DNA of 21,346 bases from Elusimicrobia bacterium UBA6262. GTDB lineage: Bacteria; CAYTYR01; UBA6262. The first letter of the stretch is position 1, and each line of letters starts with the position of its first letter. A model generated the notes under the pieces. The model was not told the DNA's origin, ran no database searches, and was given only the letters and a program-made list of their open reading frames with translations. The stretch covers positions 10,422 to 31,767 of the forward strand of contig DJVG01000014.1 in NCBI GenBank assembly GCA_002441095.1, written 5' to 3'. Shown piece by piece: positions 7,453 to 14,396 of this stretch. The position numbers and the translations under genes are program-made.

Positions 7453-7941
7453 TTATTTCTTCTCCATCACTGGCTTTTCTTCCATCATCATCGGACAGTT
7501 TCTGTGCCGGTGTCTTTCTCTCATCCCCATCCTGCCCTTGCCCTTATCTTCGCCCATTTTCTTCTGCATCTCTGCCTTCATTTCATCAAATTTCTTGGCC
7601 TGTTCCGGAGTTAATACTGTTTTTACTTTTTTATGACCAGCATCACGGATGGCATCCATCTCTTTTTTCGCCTTATCCATAGCGGCCTTAGTTTTAGCGT
7701 CATTCTCTTTAAAAATCGCTGCTACTTTATCTTTCTGCTCTGCTGTCAAGTTAAGGTTCCTGTCCATTCTTTCAATCCGCTTAGCTTGCCAATCTTCCTT
7801 TCCTTTTTCCATTCTATAATCCTTCCGCTCCATTTTACGTTCTCGCGGCCCTGGACCCTCACCTTGCATCTCCTTGGCAAAAACCACTCCCGCCCCCAGC
7901 ATAAAAATACCGACGATCACTACTGCTAGTAACTTTTTCAT
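7453..7941 (-). CDS. Spy/CpxP-like periplasmic protein with Met/His-rich tail
   Basis: 162 residues from the ATG at 7941, preceded by a G-run/AAAGG; an in-frame GTG directly before it is less likely. Signal peptide 1-22 (ending VVFA). The mature protein is helical, highly charged and carries two LTxxQ motifs, LTAEQ (65-69) and LTPEQ (110-114), the signature of the Spy/CpxP family of periplasmic chaperones and metal-stress proteins. The tail (about 137-162) is rich in Met, His and Arg with one Cys (RHRHRNCPMMM), unlike E. coli Spy, and could bind metal. It forms its own transcription unit, closed by a strong terminator. Role inferred: protecting envelope proteins during stress, possibly metal stress. 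Confidence 0.82.
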   Translation of the reverse strand: MKKLLAVVIVGIFMLGAGVVFAKEMQGEGPGPRERKMERKDYRMEKGKEDWQAKRIERMDRNLNLTAEQKDKVAAIFKENDAKTKAAMDKAKKEMDAIRDAGHKKVKTVLTPEQAKKFDEMKAEMQKKMGEDKGKGRMGMRERHRHRNCPMMMEEKPVMEKK

Positions 7942-7959
7942 CACCTTTCCCCCCTTCTC

Positions 7960-8010
7960 TTTGGTTTGCCTTTCTCACAACTTAGACTATGGTCAAACCA
8001 AAAAAGTTTC
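7960..8010 (-). promoter_or_regulatory. Upstream region of the Spy-like gene: inverted repeat and ECF-like promoter
   Basis: TTTGGTTTG (7960-7968) and CAAACCAAA (7994-8002) form a perfect 9-bp inverted repeat with a 25-nt spacer. Over it lies, on the minus strand, GAAACTT (8004-8010), 17 bp, TCTAA (7982-7986), which resembles promoters of sigma-E type ECF factors. No good sigma-70 pair was seen. The match is suggestive only. Confidence 0.3.
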
Positions 8011-8024
8011 ATCTTTGTCTCGTT

Positions 8025-8591
8025 TTACCAGGAATGGCTCAATCGGACACCTAAATATGAATCACCTGCTACTGGTTGTATATTCCAATCTTTATTTGGC
8101 GTGGTAATAAAAAAAGAGCTGGCAAAACCAATTGCCGCTCCGGCTAATACATCCCTTATAAAATGCTCATCAGACCTAACGCGGCTGTATCCCACATATG
8201 CTGCAATAACATAGGCCGGGAGGCCATATTGCCACCCATATCGTTTGCGTAAGAATTCGGCCCCCTGAATAGTAATTGCCGTGTGTCCGGAGGGAAAAGA
8301 CTGAGGATCCCCGTTGGGACGAGTAGAAGGCACTGTGTATTTCAAGATGACCACGATCCCCATTGCCAGCGTTGCAGACTCAGCGAATTGCTTCGTCCCT
8401 TCATAATCCTTCGCCCCAAGGGTCAGGCCAAAAGCTGCCGCCGGCACGATATAGATCAGAACATCACCAAAGTTTTTTATCACATCAGCCGGCGTGTTCG
8501 ATGACCCTTCTGCTCGAGCTACTGAAACCCCGGAGAAACAAAAAAGTGAAATTAACATGATAAGCAAAATTATTTTATGAAAGTATTTCAC
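8025..8591 (-). CDS. PAP2-family phosphatase, paralogue A
   Basis: 188 residues starting at GTG 8591, with AAGGA upstream and no ATG close by. Signal sequence or first membrane segment at 5-26. All three PAP2 motifs are intact: K84-x6-R91P92, PSGHT (100-104, His103) and S136R-x5-H143-x3-D147. The family removes phosphate from lipid substrates such as undecaprenyl pyrophosphate, phosphatidylglycerol phosphate or lipid A, or from soluble phosphoesters, usually on the periplasmic side. It has fewer clear membrane helices than PgpB-type enzymes. The C-terminus after the last helix (WNIQPVAGDSYLGVRLSHSW) is unusual. It is the third gene of a DUF3943-PAP2-PAP2 unit, 46 nt after its paralogue. Substrate unknown. 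Confidence 0.88.
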   Translation of the reverse strand: MKYFHKIILLIMLISLFCFSGVSVARAEGSSNTPADVIKNFGDVLIYIVPAAAFGLTLGAKDYEGTKQFAESATLAMGIVVILKYTVPSTRPNGDPQSFPSGHTAITIQGAEFLRKRYGWQYGLPAYVIAAYVGYSRVRSDEHFIRDVLAGAAIGFASSFFITTPNKDWNIQPVAGDSYLGVRLSHSW

Positions 8592-8637
8592 AGTATGAGT
8601 TCCTTAATTTTCAGAAGTATGAAGACATGATACTCGT

Positions 8638-9186
8638 TTACCAATTACGGCTCAGATTGACACCTAAATATGAAGAACCAGCCACTGGCTGGATATTCCA
8701 GCCTTCGTATGGCGTAGTAAACCAATAAGTGCCGACAAAGCCAATTACCGCTCCCGCTAAAACATCCCGCATATGATGATCATCGGACCTAATGCGGCTG
8801 TATCCCACATACGCGGCAATAACATAGACAGGAAGGCCATACTTCCACCCATAACGCTGGCGCATAAATTCAGCGCTCTGAACAACTATCGCGGTGTGCC
8901 CGGAAGGGAAAGATTGAGGATCTCCGTTTGGACGGCGGGAGATCACCGTGTATTTTAAACCGGTGCAAACGCCCATCGTTACTACCACAGATTTAGCGAA
9001 TTGCCACATGCCTGTATTGTCTTCCTCCATCAGGGTCATACCAAAAGCTACGGATGGCGCCATATAGATCAAAACTTCACCAAAGTTCTTCATAATATCA
9101 CTTGGCGTTTCTGAAGCTGAGGCCCTGGTAAAAAAACACAGTAATGTGAAAATGGTTAGGACAAATACTCTCTTTGCGCATTTCAT
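8638..9186 (-). CDS. PAP2-family phosphatase, paralogue B
   Basis: 182 residues; the ATG at 9186 follows AGGAGGGAG. Export signal 5-25 (to ASA). Catalytic motifs intact: K78-x6-R85P86, PSGHT (94-98) and S130R-x5-H137-x3-D141. It aligns with paralogue A over its whole length, including long shared blocks such as RPNGDPQSFPSGHTAI and YVIAAYVGYSR, so the pair is a tandem duplication. Divergence is concentrated in the N-terminal third (loop LMEEDNTGMWQ versus LGAKDYEGTKQ), which could mean different substrates. It shares the odd tail WNIQPVAGSSYLGVNLSRNW. It lies 41 nt after the DUF3943 gene and is probably cotranscribed with it. Confidence 0.88.
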   Translation of the reverse strand: MKCAKRVFVLTIFTLLCFFTRASASETPSDIMKNFGEVLIYMAPSVAFGMTLMEEDNTGMWQFAKSVVVTMGVCTGLKYTVISRRPNGDPQSFPSGHTAIVVQSAEFMRQRYGWKYGLPVYVIAAYVGYSRIRSDDHHMRDVLAGAVIGFVGTYWFTTPYEGWNIQPVAGSSYLGVNLSRNW

Positions 9187-9227
9187 GTGTTTGACTCCCT
9201 CCTGTTAGATTCGTTTTCGTTGCCAGA

Positions 9228-10985
9228 TCAGTGTTTATTTTTCTCGGGTTCGTCGCGCCACTCAACTGCTCCGAACCCTGAGTTGCCAAGTAATGTATAA
9301 ACAAGACTGTAAGTCCCTAACGATTGGTGACTGCTAGGCCGGTCGGGATACCACGCGTTACGGATGGAGGCAATGTATTGGAACCCGAGGGCGTGACGCC
9401 CGTAAATACGAACAGTTAATGCCATATTCAGGCGGTTGATGTCTTCTCTTCCCCCAGGGTCATTTCCCCCTGTGCCGGATATATAATAGACACGTTCTGT
9501 TAAGTCGAACATGACCTTATCTCTAAAGTTGAAGCGTAAGGCGACGAGCCCCTGCGGGGCAACGCCAAAGTGGTAGTCGCGTTCACCTGTTTCTGCGACA
9601 TTACCAGCCGCCGCATAACCTATTCCCCCGAGAGCCGAGCCCTGGAGCGCTACTGTCCGTGAGAGCCACCATTGATAGGTAGTGCCGATAGAGGCAGAGG
9701 TGCTGGAGACGCGGAAGACGTGCGGGGATATGTAGTCATAGCCGCCATAGAGACCCCATATTCCGCGATAAGCGTCGCCAGACTCGTAGTCGGTTCCGAG
9801 GAGAAGGCCCCGGAGCATAATGTTATCAAAAGGATTACTGGATTTGGCGAGGGTGGAGAATTCAAAATGAAAGTAGTCAAAAGGACGATTATAGCTATAG
9901 CCAGGCTTCCCAGGCAATCCGTAGGCTATAGAATAGTCAGCCGTCGCTTCGTTATGGTTGACAAGACTATCGTAGCCCTTGTCTTTCAGGTGTGAATTTA
10001 GACTTCCGCCGAGCCGCAGGCGCCAGGAGACAGCTGGATCATTGCTTGGAAATACAGGCTTGAACCGGTTGCCAAAAACCAGACGATTGATGCCTAGGGG
10101 TGGCGAAAGTATCGCCGCACTCATCTCGCGCCAAAACCCAGGTTTGTCGCCATGGCCCTCGAGTACCCGGCTAGCCATTCGGAATAACGCCTCTCCGAAA
10201 AAGCTACCACCAGTACCGCTGGCGATCTGGTCATTAATAGACGGGCGCGTAGTTTCTCCTCCTGTTTCCCAAAAAAAACTGCCCACATTGTCATAAATGA
10301 GCGCCTCCCAGTAATTGAGGCCGGCTGATCGCGCGAATCCATGGTATATGGATCCCTGATACGGATGGGCAAACTGGTTCATAGCAAAGGCATCCGTGTC
10401 GATTGTCCATGGCCCATGATAAACGTGGTCCCAGGTAGTTTTCAAAGTTGAGGAGTAGACTTTTTTGCCATCATCCACAAGGTTGGGGTAAATGAGCCGG
10501 TCAGCCCCGTTAAGGAGAAGGATGAAAATAGGGATTTCCAGTGCTGGGATGAGGTAGCTCTTGCCAGACTCTGTATCCCAAGACAGAGCCAATGTCGGAC
10601 TCTCGCGCTGTTCCTTCAACCACGCGTGCCTGCCCATAGAGACATTTACATTCAGGTTCTGGGTGACATTAGAAAGCTCGATCACATTCAAGGCGGTCAT
10701 ATTTCTATAGCCATATTTTGACGCCGCGAGAATGTATTTACCCGGCACTGAAATATCCACTGAATAGTTACCCAGCGCATTGGTCGTCCCTTTTCCTGCC
10801 AATTTACCAGTACTTTCATCTTTTACCGTAATGGCTACCCCTGGGATACCCTTGTCGTTAGAGAGATCCTTGACAGAGCCGGAGATACTGCCTCCTTGAG
10901 CAAAAGCCAAGCTACTAACAGTGAGCATTGCACCCACAAGAAGTATAGTGAAAATTGCCCTAGTTTTATTTCTCGCCCATTTCAT
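9228..10985 (-). CDS. DUF3943 outer-membrane protein with N-terminal carboxypeptidase-regulatory-like domain
   Basis: 585 residues from the ATG at 10985 (GGGGA 6 nt upstream); a TTG 48 nt earlier would only extend the signal peptide. Signal peptide 1-29 (SSLAFA). Residues about 32-115 (GSISGSVKD ... GIPGVAITVKD ... LGNYSVDI ... GKYILAASKYGY) form a carboxypeptidase-regulatory-like beta sandwich. Residues about 185-275 match DUF3943 as I know it: WTIDTDAFAMNQFAHPYQGS, YHGFARSAGLNYWEAL, GSFFWE, PSIND and GGSFFGEALFRMA. The remainder alternates strands as in an outer-membrane barrel. DUF3943 has no established biochemical function. Gene context with two PAP2 enzymes suggests a role in envelope lipid handling; this is inference. 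Its base composition is clearly more GC-rich than its neighbours. Confidence 0.8.
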   Translation of the reverse strand: MKWARNKTRAIFTILLVGAMLTVSSLAFAQGGSISGSVKDLSNDKGIPGVAITVKDESTGKLAGKGTTNALGNYSVDISVPGKYILAASKYGYRNMTALNVIELSNVTQNLNVNVSMGRHAWLKEQRESPTLALSWDTESGKSYLIPALEIPIFILLLNGADRLIYPNLVDDGKKVYSSTLKTTWDHVYHGPWTIDTDAFAMNQFAHPYQGSIYHGFARSAGLNYWEALIYDNVGSFFWETGGETTRPSINDQIASGTGGSFFGEALFRMASRVLEGHGDKPGFWREMSAAILSPPLGINRLVFGNRFKPVFPSNDPAVSWRLRLGGSLNSHLKDKGYDSLVNHNEATADYSIAYGLPGKPGYSYNRPFDYFHFEFSTLAKSSNPFDNIMLRGLLLGTDYESGDAYRGIWGLYGGYDYISPHVFRVSSTSASIGTTYQWWLSRTVALQGSALGGIGYAAAGNVAETGERDYHFGVAPQGLVALRFNFRDKVMFDLTERVYYISGTGGNDPGGREDINRLNMALTVRIYGRHALGFQYIASIRNAWYPDRPSSHQSLGTYSLVYTLLGNSGFGAVEWRDEPEKNKH

Positions 10986-11058
10986 AGTTTTCCCCAACTT
11001 CCCATACCTAAAGGCAACTTTTCCCTTTTGCAATAAGCGTTATTTCTTCCCCTTTTCT

Positions 11059-11520
11059 TTATGCCCGGTGTAAAGCAACACGATAATTTATTATTCCCGG
11101 CAAAACATCCGCAAAATACATCATCATGTCATCAATAGACTTTAATCTGTAAATTTCCAGGTTATCCTGGTTTAGCTTTAGCGCATACCCTGTTTCTTCT
11201 TGAATGATCTTTTCGATAGTTTCATTAGTATAATTCTGAGGGTCAAATTTTACCTGTTTCATATCTTGTAGCTCCAGCGGCCCACGAGCTGTACCAGGCA
11301 GGTAAATCGTCCCGTTAGAAAAATCCACAGCGTAAGCAATGATACCCGGAATTAAAAAGAACAATAAGCCTATGCCATCCAGCAGGGCAACGCCGATATC
11401 GATCCTTCCGCCCCTTTGTCCTCTGCGTTCAGGATACATAATGGTCCCACACCCTGCCAACTGGACAATTAAAACAGCGCAGACTAAAACATTTAACATG
11501 TACCATAATTTTTTAAACAT
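11059..11520 (-). CDS. Small conserved lipoprotein of unknown function
   Basis: 153 residues with a strong site (GGGGGA) before the ATG. The signal sequence ends in the lipobox LAGC with C24 lipidated. The segment GTIMYPERRGQ, then RIDIGVALLDGIGLLFFLIPG and DFSNGTIYLP, recalls a family of small lipoproteins common in proteobacteria that carry a short hydrophobic hairpin and sometimes a misleading enzyme name. The C-terminal half (about 85-153) is soluble and lacks recognisable motifs. It lies between the barrel gene 106 nt upstream and the DUF3943 gene 73 nt downstream and may belong to either unit. No function can be assigned. Confidence 0.7.
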   Translation of the reverse strand: MFKKLWYMLNVLVCAVLIVQLAGCGTIMYPERRGQRGGRIDIGVALLDGIGLLFFLIPGIIAYAVDFSNGTIYLPGTARGPLELQDMKQVKFDPQNYTNETIEKIIQEETGYALKLNQDNLEIYRLKSIDDMMMYFADVLPGIINYRVALHRA

Positions 11521-11595
11521 AAAATCCCCCTTCCCTTAACTTGAATTACTTTGTATCTCGCCCATAACTATCAATTGTTTTTTTTGCGCCCGCAA

Positions 11596-11620
11596 AGGAC
11601 ACAGTACAGAATTGACCCCT
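11596..11620. repeat. Possible solitary REP-like half element
   Basis: AGGACACAGTACAGAATTGACCCCT lies in the gap between two genes. Its GGACACAGTAC core resembles the GGACATAATAC arms of the hairpin cluster at 14271-14329 (9 of 11 bases). The rest of the 11521-11626 gap holds only the ribosome binding site of the next gene and an A/T-rich stretch. Confidence 0.3.
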
Positions 11621-11626
11621 GTTAAA

Positions 11627-12208
11627 TTAAAACAGAAAATTTATGGCCATTGTGAACATAGGGCCGCTGTCCCGAAAGGTTTTGTCCAGCGCGTTTGCAT
11701 CCCTTGATGTCACGCTTTCCAGCCAAACATAGCGACAGCTTCCATCTAATGATACAAACTCGTTCAACATGACCTCAAGGCCGCCCCCGGCATGCACTCC
11801 GAACCGGGAAGCTGTATTGCTATAGCCGACGGGACCCCGCACCCGTGTGTAATACCATCCGGCTCCGCCAATCAAGAATGGGCTCCAACGCTCACTAGGC
11901 ATAATATACCCCAGCAAGCTCAGCTGGACAGGATATGTTCTGATAGTTGTGTGATAGCCAAAATCATGAAGTCTATAAGCGATCGACCCTTCTATTGCCA
12001 AACTCGGTGACAAATGCAACCTGGCTTGAACACCGCCAAACCATTTTCCATTATCCGCATCATTCGGCCGGGAATAGGTTACGCCAGGCCCGATAGAAAA
12101 AAGCTTGCTTCCGATACTTAAATTCTCGCCAAACACCAGCATAGGAACAGCTAAAAATAACACTGCCCCTACGATATACCCAATAAGCTTAAAGTTTCTC
12201 TTTTTCAT
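11627..12208 (-). CDS. Small outer-membrane beta-barrel protein (OmpW/OmpX-size)
   Basis: 193 residues from the ATG at 12208, chosen because GGAGGTAA sits 5 nt upstream; the ATG four codons earlier overlaps that site. Signal peptide about 1-28 (LVFG). The mature part shows amphipathic strands alternating with turns: FSIGPGVTYSRP, WFGGVQARLHL, LAIEGSIAYRL, YPVQLSLLGYI, SPFLIGGAGWYYT, RFGVHAGGGLEVML, FVSLDGSCRYVW and FTMAINFLF. That is roughly eight strands, and the C-terminal Phe fits the barrel-assembly signal. This is the 8-stranded opacity/OmpW-like barrel group, whose members are small pores or adhesion and stress proteins. It follows the BON lipoprotein by 59 nt. Exact function unknown. 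Confidence 0.82.
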   Translation of the reverse strand: MKKRNFKLIGYIVGAVLFLAVPMLVFGENLSIGSKLFSIGPGVTYSRPNDADNGKWFGGVQARLHLSPSLAIEGSIAYRLHDFGYHTTIRTYPVQLSLLGYIMPSERWSPFLIGGAGWYYTRVRGPVGYSNTASRFGVHAGGGLEVMLNEFVSLDGSCRYVWLESVTSRDANALDKTFRDSGPMFTMAINFLF

Positions 12209-12267
12209 TTTTACCTCCATTTATATTTAGTTCCTTACCTGCCGGAGCCCTGTAATAGTTCCTCTGC

Positions 12268-12582
12268 TTATTTTACGATCAGGTTATTCGTTACGGCTTT
12301 GACCCCCTGGATGCTCCTGGCAATTTGGCCGGCTTTATCAGAAGCCTGTACGGAATTAACGAAACCGCTCAGCTGGACAGTACCCTGGAAAGTTTCAACA
12401 CTGATCTGGAATGATTTGAGAAAATCATCTGCTGCGATCAGGGTTTTTACCTTGGTTGTGATGACTGAATCGTCAACATATTGACCGGTGCTTTCCTGGG
12501 TGCGGGTTGAAGCACAGCCGGAAAAGACAGCGCTCAGCATCAGCAATGCTAAACAATAAATAACAATATTGCTTTTTTTCAT
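12268..12582 (-). CDS. BON-domain lipoprotein (OsmY-like)
   Basis: 104 residues; the ATG follows GAGGAG. The signal sequence ends VFSGC, with C23 as the lipidated Cys. Residues about 38-104 form one BON domain: DDSVITTKVKTLIAADDFLKS, ISVETFQGTVQLSGFV, AGQIARSIQGVKAVTNNLIV. BON domains bind membranes or lipid and occur in stress proteins such as OsmY and DolP, which protect the outer membrane. A single BON domain is shorter than OsmY (two) and is a common lipoprotein form in deltaproteobacteria and candidate phyla. It follows the 48-aa membrane-protein gene by about 31 nt, within an envelope-stress gene block. Confidence 0.9.
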   Translation of the reverse strand: MKKSNIVIYCLALLMLSAVFSGCASTRTQESTGQYVDDSVITTKVKTLIAADDFLKSFQISVETFQGTVQLSGFVNSVQASDKAGQIARSIQGVKAVTNNLIVK

Positions 12583-12613
12583 AATCTTTACTCCTCTTTA
12601 TGTTTAATAGGAA

Positions 12614-12760
12614 CTAAATCTTCTTTCCCTGGATGACTTTGACCAGTACAACGATGATGGCCACGACCAAAAGGATATGAATAAAATAACCCATCGTATA
12701 GCCGGTGATCAGCCCCAGCAACCACAAAATTATCAGTACGACAGCAATAGTCCACAACAT
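12614..12760 (-). CDS. 48-aa Lmo0937-type small membrane protein
   Basis: MLWTIAVVLIILWLLGLITG begins a 48-residue protein; the second half is GYFIHILLVVAIIVVLVKVIQ with a basic end (GKKI). Two membrane helices with a short loop, and the near-invariant starts MLWTIA and LWLLGL, match the Lmo0937 family of tiny membrane proteins found across bacteria, often beside BON or stress genes. AGGAGA lies about 6 nt upstream of the ATG. A longer reading frame overlaps it in another phase but lacks any such signature. Function unknown; induced by stress in some relatives according to family knowledge. Confidence 0.88.
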   Translation of the reverse strand: MLWTIAVVLIILWLLGLITGYTMGYFIHILLVVAIIVVLVKVIQGKKI

Positions 12761-12795
12761 CTGATTCTCCTTTCTGGATACCTGGGAATATGCCG

Positions 12796-13275
12796 TTACT
12801 TTTTACCATGTCCTTTATTACTATTCCCGCCGCGGTTATCCTTTTTATTTTCTTGGTTACCTTGATTCCCCTGCTGCATTTCGTGTTTTTCCGGCCGGTA
12901 TTGTTTACCCCGGTAATTATTCCGGTCATGTTGATAATTCCGGTACTCATCATCCCTGACTTTGATGATCCTTGCATATTTATGACGTCTCAGTCCCCGC
13001 GGCAGGCGCTTGTATTGGACTACGACCCAGGGGCCATTGTAACCGGAGCTCCTATACCACCCGCCGCCATGGTACATATAATAATTCATGTTAACGTAGA
13101 ACATATCGTACGGTATGCCGACCGCCACATAAAAACCGAGTGCTGGCGGAGCGATAAAAACAGGGGGATCCCCGATGTTGACATTAAGATTAATCCCCAC
13201 ATCCCCGGCCTGGACCAGACTGGCACTGCTGAAAAGTAAACCTAAAATAGCTAAAACACGGATTAAGTTTTTCAT
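12796..13275 (-). CDS. Small secreted Tyr- and Arg-rich protein
   Basis: 159 residues with AAGGAGGTC before the ATG. Signal peptide 1-23 (SLVQA). The mature N-terminal half has VNIGDPPVF, LGFYVAVGIPYDMFYVNMNY, GGGWYRSSGYNGPW and KRLPRGLRRHK. I recognise this arrangement from small exported proteins of Geobacter-like bacteria, usually hypothetical. The C-terminal 50 residues are hydrophilic, rich in Asn, Gln, Lys and Gly, and probably disordered. No catalytic motif is seen. It comes 18 nt after the AsmA-like gene in translation order and 35 nt before the small membrane protein, so it is likely in one unit with both. Confidence 0.75.
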   Translation of the reverse strand: MKNLIRVLAILGLLFSSASLVQAGDVGINLNVNIGDPPVFIAPPALGFYVAVGIPYDMFYVNMNYYMYHGGGWYRSSGYNGPWVVVQYKRLPRGLRRHKYARIIKVRDDEYRNYQHDRNNYRGKQYRPEKHEMQQGNQGNQENKKDNRGGNSNKGHGKK

Positions 13276-13293
13276 TTGACCTCCTTATTTAAT

Positions 13294-14226
13294 TTATTGC
13301 AGTTTATCAAGTATCTGGTACAAAACCCCTCCGGCGATATCAGGCTTGGGAAATAAATATTTACGCGCGGAAATCGTTATTTCAGTCTTATTATCTGTTT
13401 GCCCCTTAAGTTGAAGCGCTACCCTCGCTCCGCTAATTTTGGCTTTAATTGTTCCCTTGGGCACATCCTCTTTAGTGATCCTGCCCATACGCTTTACTAC
13501 CTCAAAGCTAACTTCATACGCCCTTTTAAGACTTACATCTATGACTTGTCGCACATAATCTTTACCTATATATGTCGTTACAACACTAACCGGCAGAGTT
13601 GCCACTCCAGTCAACATACCAACTCCGTAAATTATGGCGCCTTCAATCGTAGCTGCCTTCATCGGTTCCACCAGCGAGAGTATAATCAATTGTTGCAGGG
13701 TAGGAATGCTCTTATAGATCTTGTGCTTATTAAATTCATAGACCCGCACACTGGGTTCTGTGCCGTCTCTGTAGTCCTTATAAACAACCTGGCCAATATT
13801 TAAATCGAGGAGATCGATCCTTACGGCAGAAGATCGAGCAGATTTTTCTTCCTGCACTATCTTTAGCGCATCTACATTGAGCTTTCCCTCTTTGTTTTTG
13901 GTGATCCCCATCTCTTTTAATTCAATCTTCATAAATATAAAGTGCCGTTGCTGCTGAAACAAGGTAGCACGATCGTAGATGACTTCTATTTTGGGGCAAG
14001 ATAATAGTATCCCTTCCGGGAAACCGCTCGGATTATACATTTTAAATCCGGATATATGTATTGTTGAGCTTAAATAATTCAAAGAAAGCCAATCTATATG
14101 TACCGGTGCCCCAACAATGCGGGAGACAGCCGTAGTTACCACTGATTTAATGATCAGGTTTCTAAGGATTATGATACCTACTAATAAAATGGCTCCTATT
14201 CCTAACACTTTAAAAACTTTCTTCAT
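13294..14226 (-). CDS. AsmA-like / DUF748-type membrane-anchored envelope protein
   Basis: 310 residues from the ATG at 14226, preferred because the hydrophobic anchor (KVLGIGAILLVGIIILRNLI) then sits at the N-terminus; upstream in-frame codons would place a charged, repeat-derived stretch before it. After the anchor, VGAPVHIDWLSLNYLSSTIHISGFKMYNPSGF and PKIEVIYDRATL follow the start of AsmA/TamB-like lipid-transfer proteins. These cross the periplasm in diderms and move phospholipid. The protein is much shorter than AsmA (about 600), so it may be a truncated relative. It also contains a hydrophobic stretch about 210-235 (GAIIYGVGMLTGVATLPVSV) not typical of AsmA. Ribosome binding site weak. 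Probably cotranscribed with the downstream small exported protein. Confidence 0.62.
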   Translation of the reverse strand: MKKVFKVLGIGAILLVGIIILRNLIIKSVVTTAVSRIVGAPVHIDWLSLNYLSSTIHISGFKMYNPSGFPEGILLSCPKIEVIYDRATLFQQQRHFIFMKIELKEMGITKNKEGKLNVDALKIVQEEKSARSSAVRIDLLDLNIGQVVYKDYRDGTEPSVRVYEFNKHKIYKSIPTLQQLIILSLVEPMKAATIEGAIIYGVGMLTGVATLPVSVVTTYIGKDYVRQVIDVSLKRAYEVSFEVVKRMGRITKEDVPKGTIKAKISGARVALQLKGQTDNKTEITISARKYLFPKPDIAGGVLYQILDKLQ

Positions 14227-14250
14227 ACGCCTATCCCTATTCGAGTTTCT

Positions 14251-14342
14251 TGACATCTGGTGACATCTGGGGACATAATACTCATTTATTTCATTAGTAC
14301 TATGCCCCCGGATTCCCCGTATTGTGTCTCCGGATTTCCGGA
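14251..14342. repeat. REP-like hairpin cluster between OmpA and AsmA-like genes
   Basis: Contains a tandem TGACATCTGG x2 (14251-14270), then an imperfect hairpin: GGGGACATAATACT (14269-14282) pairs with AGTACTATGCCCCC (14296-14309) in 12 of 14 positions, the two exceptions being U-G pairs in minus-strand RNA. A third related arm, AGACACAATAC, lies at 14319-14329 on the minus strand, and TCCGGA repeats follow. No gene is recognisable in the 14227-14437 gap. The look is that of REP/RAYT-type palindromes or a small palindromic mobile element. Confidence 0.6.
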
Positions 14343-14396
14343 TGCACTTGGCTTCCCCTTGACTTAGCACATCTTTTTTCTATAAAAATGGGGTGT

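Noticed and set aside
9672..10296. Two plus-strand frames of about 105 codons inside the DUF3943 gene
   Set aside because: They arise from the high GC content, which reduces stop codons on the opposite strand. The DUF3943 frame is conserved in motif and length.
12588..12977. 129-codon minus-strand frame overlapping the small envelope genes
   Set aside because: It runs out of phase through the 48-aa Lmo0937-type gene and the end of the secreted Tyr/Arg-rich gene. Its product (many Gly, Ile, Asn and His) has no recognisable pattern, and both overlapped genes do.
14227..14370. 48-codon N-terminal extension of the AsmA-like gene
   Set aside because: It reads through the REP-like repeat cluster and gives a polar sequence before the membrane anchor. 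The ATG at 14226 is a more natural start.
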